Below, piece by piece: positions 9,095 through 16,537 of a stretch of 64,000 bases of DNA. A program made the position numbers and the translations under genes. The notes below the pieces were generated by a model. The model searched no databases. It was not told where the DNA came from and saw nothing but the letters and a program-made list of their open reading frames with translations. The DNA is from Methylosinus sp. H3A. GTDB lineage: Bacteria > Pseudomonadota > Alphaproteobacteria > Rhizobiales > Beijerinckiaceae. Numbering within the stretch: position 1 is the stretch's first letter; each line of letters starts with the position of its first letter. The DNA lies in the NCBI RefSeq assembly GCF_015709455.1, contig NZ_JADNQW010000003.1, forward strand, positions 176,105-240,104, read 5' to 3'.

Positions 9095-9147
9095 CGGCCT
9101 CTTTCGCCACCCGAAATCGCTTTGGCCAATCGACACGCGAGGACATC

Positions 9148-11535
9148 ATGTCACGCCGAATCTTTCCCACCCTATCGATCGCCCTCATCGCCCTGGCTTA
9201 TGTCGCGCCGGCGCTCGCCCAATCCGCCGCGCCGACGACGCCAAACTACGACGTCAGCTGGTCCGCGCTCGATCCCGGTCAGGATTGGGCCGCGGAAGTG
9301 ATCAAAGCCGTCTTCCCCATCAACGGAAGCAGCTGCAACGGCGGAGCGCAATCCGCGACATGCACCGGCTCGGCCGCCACTGTCATCGGCGAGCTGCTCG
9401 GTCGGTTCACCGGCTTCTCCATGGCTCTCGGCATGTTCTACGTGTGCTATCTGACCATCTGGAATATCTATCGCACGGCCGAGACCAGCAATCTGCTCAC
9501 CAACTCGATGACCTCGATGTTCGTCGTGAGGATTGGCTTCGCCGCCATCATGATGTTTCCGATAACGTCCGGCTTCTCGATCGGCCAGGCCGCCGTCGTC
9601 CAAACTTCCATGTGGGGCATCGGTATGGCGGGATCGCTCTTCAAATTCGCGATCAAGGCCATGGGGCCGGATGCGATGGTCATCGCCACGCCGATCATCC
9701 CCGGCACGAAGAATATCGTGCTCGGCGTCCTGGAGAACGAGCTCTGCCGAGCCTTCGTCAACGAGGCGACCGCCAATCCGCAAATCGCGCCGGCCCCGAC
9801 GCCGACGCTCGTTTCCGGCTCGACCACCTGGGCCTATTCATTGTCCCCCGGCAATCAGACGGGCTCGCCGAGCTGCGGCACGATCACGGTCAACCAGCCC
9901 TCCGGCGCGCAGCAGCCGATCGCCGGCGTCAACACGGACATGACGGCCAAGCAGAAAGAAATTCTGCAGAACGTCATAACATCGGATATTCGTCCCGTCG
10001 CCGAGAGCGTCGCGAAAAGTTATTGGCAGACGAAGCAGACCTCGGCGCTCACCCCACTGCTCGCCGCCTATCAGAACGCGACCCGAGATTACACGCAGCA
10101 GCTCACCTCCGCGGCCAGCGACATTCAGAAGCAGCTCCAGAACGCCATCAAGCCGCAAGACGCGCGCGCTGGGAAGCTCGGTCTCATCAACAATACGACG
10201 ACCGATTTGTCGACGCTCGGATGGGCTTCGGCCGGGTCCTATTATCTGACCTTCGCCCAATTGAACGGGCGCACGCTGTCGCTGCTCAACGACCTACCGA
10301 TCGTCAATGGTCCGAGCTACAGCGGCTGGAGCACTGCGCTCAAGACCGATCTCGCCCCGCTCATCCAAGCCAGCGACAACTTCCTCGCGCAGTTGCGCAC
10401 CTATGTGAACACCGCCGACGGCGCCAATCCTCCGACCGGCAACGCCGACACATTCGGCAACGCTGCCGCTCGCGAAGGCGGCTCGTGGATCGAGCGGGTT
10501 TTTCGTTCGATCAATCTCAACGAGCCTCTCTTGAACTATATCGCGAACAGCATCTCACCGACGTCGAACCAATGGTCTGATCCGTTCGGCTCGCTCATCA
10601 CGCTCGGTCAATATCTCATGACCGCGGCGCTGACTGCCTACGGGCTCGCGATCGCGGCGTCGTCCGGGACCGTCCAGACGGGAGCGGCCGCCTTCTCTTT
10701 GCTCACCGGCAATTTCGCAGGCGCGCTCGCCGCCGCCGGACTCGCCACGGTATCCGATGTCTTTAAGGCGCTGTTGACGCCCTTGTTCTTCGGTCTCCTG
10801 GCGCTTCTCATTCCCGGGATCATGATCGCCTATGTCCTCCCGATGATCCCCTGGGTGATGTGGATCGCCGGCGTGACCGGCTATCTGATCCTGGTGATCG
10901 AGGCGGTCATTGCAGTGCCGCTCATGATGGTCGCGCATATGACGTTCGAAGGCGAGGGCCTGCATGGCCGCGCCATCCAGGTCTATGAGCTGCTCTTCAA
11001 CGTGCTGTTCCGGCCGGTCCTCATGCTCCTCGGGCTCTTCGCAGGCTATTTCGTGTTCTCGTCGGTCTCCTGGCTCATTCGTATAAGCTTCGGAGTCGCC
11101 GTGCATTTCGTTCTCGAAAAGGGCTGGTTCGTCACCAATCTGATCGGGCTCGTCGTCCTGCTGGCGATTTTCGTCTTGCTGCATATCGTCGTCGCGATCA
11201 AAGCCTTCGGACTGATCTCGCTCATACCGCATCATGTGCCCAAGATGCTGGGCTTCTCGCCCGCGAACCGTGTCGACATGGACGAGTTCAGCAAGGCGGC
11301 CGCATGGACAGGCACCGAGGGAACGATCAAAACGATCAACAGATACGCGAGAAATCAGTTGTCTGACTCGTCGGGACAAAGTGGCGGAAACGGTGTAGGG
11401 TCCTCTTCGACCCGAGCGTTATCCTCTCCGCGGAAGGGTATCACTGGTCCCGCTGACAGCTCGGCGAAAGGCGGTAACGTCGACTCGACCTTGAGCGCAC
11501 AAACGGACGTCGGAGATCATAATAAGGAGGCCTGA
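9148..11535 (+). CDS. dotA: DotA/TraY integral inner-membrane type IVB secretion protein
   Basis: 795 aa with an N-terminal signal sequence (cut near ALAQ), then a short periplasmic part, helices around residues 90-190 (FTGFSMALGMFYVCYLTIWN, VVRIGFAAIMMFPITSGF), a large periplasmic region (about 210-460), and a dense C-terminal group of helices around residues 485-700 (GLLALLIPGIMIAYVLPMIP and others). The WVMWIAGVTGYLILVIEAVI-PLMMVAHMTFEGEGLHG block is typical of DotA/TraY. The last 90 residues are soluble and Ser/Gly-rich. DotA is a polytopic channel protein; in IncI plasmids TraY also has exclusion-system roles. Length fits the family (700-1050 aa). Confidence 0.88.
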   Translation: MSRRIFPTLSIALIALAYVAPALAQSAAPTTPNYDVSWSALDPGQDWAAEVIKAVFPINGSSCNGGAQSATCTGSAATVIGELLGRFTGFSMALGMFYVCYLTIWNIYRTAETSNLLTNSMTSMFVVRIGFAAIMMFPITSGFSIGQAAVVQTSMWGIGMAGSLFKFAIKAMGPDAMVIATPIIPGTKNIVLGVLENELCRAFVNEATANPQIAPAPTPTLVSGSTTWAYSLSPGNQTGSPSCGTITVNQPSGAQQPIAGVNTDMTAKQKEILQNVITSDIRPVAESVAKSYWQTKQTSALTPLLAAYQNATRDYTQQLTSAASDIQKQLQNAIKPQDARAGKLGLINNTTTDLSTLGWASAGSYYLTFAQLNGRTLSLLNDLPIVNGPSYSGWSTALKTDLAPLIQASDNFLAQLRTYVNTADGANPPTGNADTFGNAAAREGGSWIERVFRSINLNEPLLNYIANSISPTSNQWSDPFGSLITLGQYLMTAALTAYGLAIAASSGTVQTGAAAFSLLTGNFAGALAAAGLATVSDVFKALLTPLFFGLLALLIPGIMIAYVLPMIPWVMWIAGVTGYLILVIEAVIAVPLMMVAHMTFEGEGLHGRAIQVYELLFNVLFRPVLMLLGLFAGYFVFSSVSWLIRISFGVAVHFVLEKGWFVTNLIGLVVLLAIFVLLHIVVAIKAFGLISLIPHHVPKMLGFSPANRVDMDEFSKAAAWTGTEGTIKTINRYARNQLSDSSGQSGGNGVGSSSTRALSSPRKGITGPADSSAKGGNVDSTLSAQTDVGDHNKEA

Positions 11536-11536
11536 G

Positions 11537-12088
11537 ATGAGTGACGACGACGAACCCGGCTCCGGGAGTGGCCTCCTTTGGTATGCGGCGGGCCGTTCCA
11601 GCGGCTATTCGAGTGGTGAAGCCGATGGCCTTGAGGATGGCAAAAGGCGTGGCTTTCGCAATGGCGAACAAGCGGCCCTGCGCAATCTCAACGCCCGGCA
11701 GGACGCCGAGTATCGCGCCGGCTGGCGTTCGATCCATATCAACGATTTCAACGCCTGGATGGACCTCCTCAATGAAGAGCGGAGGCGCAACGCTCAGCTC
11801 GCCGCGGAAAACGAATCCCTGCGACAGTCTCTGGCCAACTCCGATAGTCATGGCGAAGAGACTTCCAGAAAGCTGTTGAAGACACAGGATTTCAGAAGCG
11901 GCATGGAAGAAACGCTTTTGACCCTCCTCAAAGCCTCGGAGCAAGGCAAAGCGGGCCGTCCGGAATATGCGGAGCTCAAGTCGATAATGTACCAGATGTT
12001 CGACGCATGGTCGAAAGGCGAGATCCTTTCCCGCCCCGATGCTCTGGGGCCGCGCATCGCCTATCTTTGGAAATCACTCGATGATTGA
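11537..12088 (+). CDS. Small coiled-coil protein downstream of dotA
   Basis: 183 aa, unrecognised. The N-terminus has a Gly-spaced repeat, roughly Gly every four residues (AAGRSSGYSSGEADGLEDGK and then RRGFRNGEQA), like pentad Gly patterns that can mediate helix packing at membranes. Residues 70-130 are charged and helical (LLNEERRRNAQLAAENESLR) and look like a coiled coil. No signal peptide. The start lies 1 base beyond the dotA stop, so it is almost certainly in the same operon. Possible role as an IcmB- or exclusion-like accessory is speculation. Confidence 0.6.
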   Translation: MSDDDEPGSGSGLLWYAAGRSSGYSSGEADGLEDGKRRGFRNGEQAALRNLNARQDAEYRAGWRSIHINDFNAWMDLLNEERRRNAQLAAENESLRQSLANSDSHGEETSRKLLKTQDFRSGMEETLLTLLKASEQGKAGRPEYAELKSIMYQMFDAWSKGEILSRPDALGPRIAYLWKSLDD

Positions 12089-12156
12089 CGCGCCGAGATA
12101 GGGCGCCAAATTCGCGCAGCCTCGTCGCATGATCGGCCTCCCGAAAGGAGACCATC

Positions 12157-12464
12157 ATGCGACATCTCTTCCTCCCCTGATTTGCCTCGCCTTCCCGCTC
12201 GCGGCGTGTTCCTCGGGAAATGTCCACGCCCCGGCCGATCACGACGCGCCTCGCGCCCCCACCGTCCGGCATCCCTTCTACGACCCCTACGCCGCCTATG
12301 GCGAAGCCAACGCCACATGGCGGCCGTCGGTGATCGATAGGAACGGAACCGTGGTCAAGCCGGTGGAACCCTCCACCCAGGCTACGCGGCCCAACTACGA
12401 ATCAGCGCCTTGGGCGACCGGGGCCGCGGGGGGCTCCCGCAACGCGCCTCCCGGCACGTTCTGA
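12157..12464 (+). pseudogene. Small lipoprotein, broken by one missing base in a C run
   Basis: A strong Shine-Dalgarno (AAAGGAG, 12144-12150) precedes ATG 12157, which reads MRHLFLP and then hits TGA. Adding one C to CCCC at 12174-12177 gives MRHLFLPLICLAFPLAACSS, a textbook lipoprotein signal with lipobox LAAC, in frame with about 95 further residues (HPFYDPYAAYGEANATWRPS and a Gly/Pro end, APPGTF). The mature protein is short and polar. Last gene of the rightward operon. The perfect repair by one base strongly suggests an assembly or sequencing indel rather than a genuine pseudogene. Small outer-membrane lipoproteins such as DotD/VirB7-like ones are common in these systems. Confidence 0.55.
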
Positions 12465-12694
12465 TCGAACTCCGCGCGCGATTGTCGGCCGGGCGCGTCG
12501 CCCGGGCGAGTTGGCGTCGCTCACAGTTGCAGGCGAAATGGGTCGGGCGATGCGCGGACAAAACCTGCGCATCGCCTGAACCTTTTTCGCCATGCTGGAG
12601 ATCGTTCAGAAATTGTAGCGCACCGTGCCTTTCTCGGTGCGGTCATCGACGCCGCCGAGAACAGGCGGCGTCGACCCGGAAATGCGCGCGCGAT

Positions 12695-13243
12695 TCAGCT
12701 CGGCCAGAATTGCTCGGACGTGGTGAGATATTCCCACGCCGTCGCCAGCCGCCGCGTTCGGAGTTGATAATTTTGCAACGCGCTTTGGAACGCCGTCAGA
12801 AACAGAAATAAGCAGAACGGCGCAAACTCCAGAACCGGCGCTATGCTCCAAGACGCCCATGGCGTGATCGCGATCTCGAACAGCCAGTAGGCGAAGAGCG
12901 CCCACGCCGCGCCGAAGAAGATATAAGCAGCCAGCGCGCTTTGCCGGCGACGGCGCTGCAAGAGAACCTCGACCTGCCAGACCTTCATTCCGTGCAGAAA
13001 CGCCGTCGCCTCGAGATCGAAGTGGCGATCTTCATCGACTCTGAACCGCGTGTCGCGTCGCGCTCCACGACGAACCGTTGCGATCAAACCCGACAGCATG
13101 CGGCCGCCTTCGGCGACTTCGGGCTTTGGGAATGTGCGTCCCGGAATGGAGCCGATCCACCTCACCCCGCTCCATGCTCGGTTCAGCCGCGAAACCCGTT
13201 TCGGCATTTCCGATCGTGTCGGTTTCCATCTATCGCGCCGCAT
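12695..13243 (-). CDS. Two-helix inner-membrane protein of the transfer region
   Basis: 182 aa. A basic N-terminus (about 1-95, with RVDEDRHFDLEATAFLHGMK) precedes two hydrophobic segments, SALAAYIFFGAAWALFAYWL and the SIAPVLEFAPFCLFLFLTAF stretch, and a short polar tail ending WEYLTTSEQFWPS. A cytoplasmic domain plus a helical hairpin of this size resembles TraX/DotE-DotP-like small membrane proteins of type IVB systems, but I see no diagnostic motif. Its start overlaps the end of the DsbC/G-like gene by 14 bases, so the two are coupled. Confidence 0.6.
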   Translation of the reverse strand: MRRDRWKPTRSEMPKRVSRLNRAWSGVRWIGSIPGRTFPKPEVAEGGRMLSGLIATVRRGARRDTRFRVDEDRHFDLEATAFLHGMKVWQVEVLLQRRRRQSALAAYIFFGAAWALFAYWLFEIAITPWASWSIAPVLEFAPFCLFLFLTAFQSALQNYQLRTRRLATAWEYLTTSEQFWPS

Positions 13244-14347
13244 GGCTTTCGCTCCCTATCGATGAGATCACTGCATTCCAATCCTCCGGCAGCCCGTCGA
13301 TGCGCCCCTCGGAGCCATCCTGCTTGCGCCAGATCACCGTCGGCGTCCCGCGCAGCCCGATCGCCTCGGCGATCGCCATGTTTCGTCGAAGCAGATCTTC
13401 CGCTTCGTTCGACGCCGGCCCGTTCAAATCTCCATGCGACCAGGCCGTCGCCATTTGATCGGCGGGCTTGCTCAACATCGCCAAGGCGCTCTTGGTGCTC
13501 CGGCCTTCATCCTCATAGTCCAGCACTGACACAGGGATGATCGCGACGAGCACTCTCCCGGCCGCGGCGAAAGGCTGCATCTGCTGCAGGGCGCGGACCG
13601 AATACCCGCACAACGGATCGATGAAGACGTAGATCCGCGGCGCGGCTTCGGAGCCGATCGTTCCAAAGGTCGCGCTACGGGCGGCCTCCAATGCCGAGAT
13701 GGTCTTGTTCCGTCCGGCGCTGCCTACGGCTTCAGTCTCCTTCTCCCCGCCGATCGTCACTGTCGGCGCCACCCCGGTAAAGGAGCAACTTGTTCGCGCG
13801 TGATGTTTTTTCCGCTCGCGTCCCACATCACGCCCGGGATCACTCGCTCGCCGTCGGGCGTCGCATAGAACACCTGGAACTGTCGTCCATTGCGCACGAA
13901 TAGCCCACGCATCCCATGGCTCGCGCCGAGCTCCGTCACGCGCGATTCGTCACGTCCCGCGATCGTCAGCAGCAGATCCGCCGACAAATCGGTCTGTACG
14001 CCGGCGACGATCGCCTCGCCGTCCGGCGTGACCTGCAAGATCATGAACTCTTCGCGCTGTCGCGCGACGACTGCGCGCAGACCATGGGTCGAACCCGCGT
14101 CGAATAGCTGCGCGCCGCTCCTCGCGAGATGTCTGAGCGCCGGCATCTGCTCGACGAGTTCCTGCGCAAGGGGAGAAAGCTTCGCCGCGCCGAGAGCTAT
14201 GCCCGTGGCGCTCTTCGGCAATTCGGACGTGGGCGGGCCTCCCGACCCACCCGCGTCATTCTCTGTTCCAGCCAATGATATCCCTGGTTTGGCCAGGGCA
14301 AGCGTCGAGGCGAATATCGTGGCGATCGTAAGCGAGTGCGATTTCAT
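13230..14347 (-). pseudogene. DsbC/DsbG-like periplasmic thiol-disulfide protein, apparent single-base frameshift
   Basis: The first part (14347 to about 13775) has a signal peptide and the DsbC/G N-terminal dimerisation pattern (MRGLFVRNGRQFQVFYATPD, ERVIPGVMWDASGKNIT). The second part, in another frame, is the thioredoxin-fold domain with IYVFIDPLCGYSVRALQQM and the cis-Pro loop GLRGTPTVIW. Adding one base to the four-base run at 13772-13775 (CCCC on the + strand) joins them as PLPGVAPTVTI. The active site reads C-G-Y-S, so the second catalytic cysteine of CGYC/CPYC is replaced by Ser. Such an isomerase would help fold disulfide-bonded transfer proteins. Good RBS AAAGGAG before ATG 14347. 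Confidence 0.75.
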
Positions 14348-14408
14348 GGCGGTCTCCTTTCGACCACCAGACGCTAGGTGACACGCGCGCGAATGCGGGC
14401 CTGAAAAA

Positions 14409-14840
14409 TCAGTTCTCTCCGATCGGATGCTTCTTTAATCCCAGGACACGTCGCTCCAGCTCGCGGCTGGTCTCTTGCACCATGATCGCCAACAAACCCG
14501 GCTGCCTGTCGCTTAAGTTCGCGTATTCGCGATAGACCGCCGCTTTGCCCAACACTTCGTCCTCGTTTTCCGGGACGGTCGCCACGATCTGCCCAACCAA
14601 ATGCTCGATATCTCGAATATCATCGGCGCCGCTTCGTTGGTTGTGTAGCTTTCGCCCCTTCGACGCCTGGCTAGAGGCCCTTTGACGAGAGAACTTCATC
14701 AACCGGAAGACGGTTTCGTCGCATTCTCGAAGCAGCGCCCCTTGAATGAGGGCTTGCTGCTGACCGTCCTGCAAAGCGGTCGGTTCGTGCGCGGAAATTA
14801 CAACGCGCGGCTGTCTGCGCCTCGGCAATGATGCGGTCAT
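14409..14840 (-). CDS. Hypothetical small basic protein
   Basis: 143 aa from ATG 14840 (MTASLPRRRQPRVVIS); a purine-rich GGGGG stretch lies about 8 bases upstream, which is why I prefer this start to one 15 codons further up. The protein is hydrophilic and helical: QALIQGALLRECDETVFRLM in the middle and LAIMVQETSRELERRVLGLK near the end. No signal or membrane segment. Unrecognised; it lies just upstream of the DsbC/G-like gene on the same strand and could be part of the transfer region. Confidence 0.5.
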   Translation of the reverse strand: MTASLPRRRQPRVVISAHEPTALQDGQQQALIQGALLRECDETVFRLMKFSRQRASSQASKGRKLHNQRSGADDIRDIEHLVGQIVATVPENEDEVLGKAAVYREYANLSDRQPGLLAIMVQETSRELERRVLGLKKHPIGEN

Positions 14841-15389
14841 TTCGCGGCCCCCTGATCGAATGAAATTATATTGCGTGACGCACATTGCGCGTCTGCTTTC
14901 AACGTCGCTGCATCGAAATCAATGCGCACGCAAATGGCGGCAGGTGTGAACCCCGCGCGCCGCCTTCGTCACTGGTCTCCCCCGAACATACAGAAAGCCC
15001 GCCCCTAAGCAATCCCCCGCAGTTCCCGCATCAAAAGCCGTCACGACAGCAACGCTTACGCTCTAACTTCCTTTCACGACTCATTCCTTTTCGGCGTCCG
15101 CCGGCTGAGCGAGTCGAAATTGCGGATCCTGTCGAGTGAGTCATTTCGACGCACCTAAAAATCCCGCATTGGCGTCGCCGCGCCACCTTCTCGCAACATT
15201 CGCGCAGAGGCGCGCCAAAATCGATGCGCGTCGATTCGCGACGAGCATCTCCTCCGATGCAAAAAAAAATGGGTCTGATATGGAACGAAAAGCCGAAGTG
15301 AGAGAGACGCCGATTATTCGGTCTAAATTACCGCTTACGCTTCAGAAGCGGGCGCGAGTCCGGCGCCTTGTCGATCATAAGGAGCATCC
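14841..15389. other. Intergenic region between divergent genes
   Basis: About 550 bases between a leftward and a rightward gene. It contains GC-rich sequence with an A-tract (AAAAAAAAA, 15260-15268) upstream of the DUF1186 gene. Short open frames exist but none has a convincing RBS or composition. It should hold promoters for both neighbours; I see no further structure. Confidence 0.4.
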
Positions 15390-16136
15390 ATGACGCCTCC
15401 CGCCATGACCCCCGAAAAGATTTTGCGATCACTCACCCGCCGCTATCTTACCGACGGGCGCTTACCGAAAGGCGCGCTCAAAGAAGCTTCGCGCAGACGC
15501 GACGAGATGCTTCCTCTCTTTCTGATCGAGATCGAGAAATATCTTTCTGCATCTCCGAAAGAGCGCGCTGACAACCCCACTCCTGTGCTGCTCATCTTTT
15601 TCGTTCTCGGCGACTGGGGCGATAAGAGCGCCTATCGACCGCTCGCCAGCTTGATCCGCTGTCCGGAATTCACCGATTATCCGGGCTTCGAATCCGCGTT
15701 CGACGAAATCGGCCACCGTGTCATCGCCGCCGTGTTCGACGGGGATCCCGAACCTCTCTTCGAGGCCGTGCGCGATCCGAAGGCGCATAGAATCGCGCGC
15801 CACAATATCCTCATCAACGTGCTTGCGATGCTCGCGTATCAAGAGAAGATCGATCGAGAAGTCGTCGCCAATTTCTTGGTCGACGTCTACGAACAGCTCG
15901 ACGATCACCCCATCGTCTGGCTCGGTTGGGCGACGCTCGCTGCGCGTCTCGGTCTGTCCGCGCTTCGGCCGCTCGTCCTCCAGGCGATCGCGGAGGAGCG
16001 TTTCGACGGATATGAGATCGACGAGTTCGACGGGGATTTGAAGCGCGCGATCGCGCGACCGGGCGCTGAGGATATCAATGAAGATTTCTCGCCGTTCGAC
16101 GGCGCCTACGAGGAGCTGAAAGCGCTTCTCCCGTAG
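15390..16136 (+). CDS. DUF1186 domain protein
   Basis: 248 aa. Helical-repeat protein matching the DUF1186 pattern: LPKGALKEASRRRDEMLPLF near the start, PVLLIFFVLGDWGDKSAYRP, LASLIRCPEF, and paired helices through the middle with a Trp-rich WLGWATLAARLGL. Family members are soluble, of unknown function, and common on proteobacterial plasmids. The start follows an RBS (AAGGAG at 15380-15385). Stand-alone; its neighbour downstream is the orphan repC region. No SEC-C metal-binding tail, which some members carry, is present. Confidence 0.75.
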   Translation: MTPPAMTPEKILRSLTRRYLTDGRLPKGALKEASRRRDEMLPLFLIEIEKYLSASPKERADNPTPVLLIFFVLGDWGDKSAYRPLASLIRCPEFTDYPGFESAFDEIGHRVIAAVFDGDPEPLFEAVRDPKAHRIARHNILINVLAMLAYQEKIDREVVANFLVDVYEQLDDHPIVWLGWATLAARLGLSALRPLVLQAIAEERFDGYEIDEFDGDLKRAIARPGAEDINEDFSPFDGAYEELKALLP

Positions 16137-16199
16137 GGCGTCATTGTCCCACCGCTTACGGGGACGCCAGGCGGGACCTCGGAATGGCGCGCCTGAATC

Positions 16200-16261
16200 G
16201 TTTGCGATCTGCGGCGGCGCATGACGCCTGAGTCACCGGTGACGACGCGAGGATCGCAAAC
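16200..16261. repeat. Nested inverted repeat with a perfect 12-bp palindrome
   Basis: Outer arms GTTTGCGATC (16200-16209) and GATCGCAAAC (16252-16261) are perfect 10-bp inverted repeats. Between them lies the perfect palindrome GTCACCGGTGAC (16232-16243). No T-tract follows, so it is a poor intrinsic terminator. It lies about 280 bases upstream of the orphan repC, so it may be a partition, replication-control or recombination site. Confidence 0.6.
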
Positions 16262-16383
16262 ACATCATCAAACAAAGGAGACTGAGCGATAGCGTTCGAT
16301 TTTCACTGCATTGAATTCGCCGCGTCCGTCGACGACGCATGCGGCCGAACCGCTTTCAAACGAACGATCGGGAGTTTCATCAC

Positions 16384-16424
16384 GCAAAAGAATAGGCCTC
16401 CGAAACGTCGCCGCTCCGGAAGCC
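16384..16424 (-). terminator. Intrinsic terminator of the antisense ctRNA upstream of orphan repC
   Basis: On the minus strand GGCTTCCG (16424-16417) pairs with CGGAGGCC (16402-16395) with one G-T wobble, and TATTCTTTT follows. The same structure is found at the second repC. Confidence 0.7.
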
Positions 16425-16442
16425 CTCAGCCGATCCATTAGC
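16384..16442 (-). ncRNA. Antisense counter-transcribed RNA controlling orphan repC
   Basis: RepABC-family plasmids encode a small antisense RNA (ctRNA, incA) just upstream of repC that limits RepC synthesis and sets incompatibility. Here a minus-strand promoter (16449-16477) should start RNA near 16442, and the terminator hairpin ends it near 16384, giving about 60 nt, the expected size. Stem bases are shared with the second copy at 39345-39399, whereas the loop differs. Ends are inferred from the motifs. Confidence 0.65.
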
Positions 16443-16448
16443 AAGATC

Positions 16449-16477
16449 AGAGGACCACTTCCAACAATCGCTGTCAA
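16449..16477 (-). promoter_or_regulatory. Promoter of the orphan-repC ctRNA
   Basis: Minus strand TTGACA (16477-16472), 17-base spacer, then TCCTCT (16454-16449) as a weak -10. The perfect -35 and the spacing are conserved at the second repC. Confidence 0.6.
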
Positions 16478-16537
16478 GAGTCGGCGCCGTTTCGGCGAGC
16501 GGATTTCTTTTGCCTGAACCAGAAAAGGCAAGGGATC

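Noticed and set aside
15136..15393. 85-codon frame upstream of the DUF1186 gene
   Set aside because: Overlaps the start and RBS of the DUF1186 gene, has no recognisable domain and unnatural composition.
16200..16261. Nested palindrome as an intrinsic terminator of the DUF1186 gene
   Set aside because: No T-tract on either side and the symmetry is double, unlike a simple hairpin terminator.
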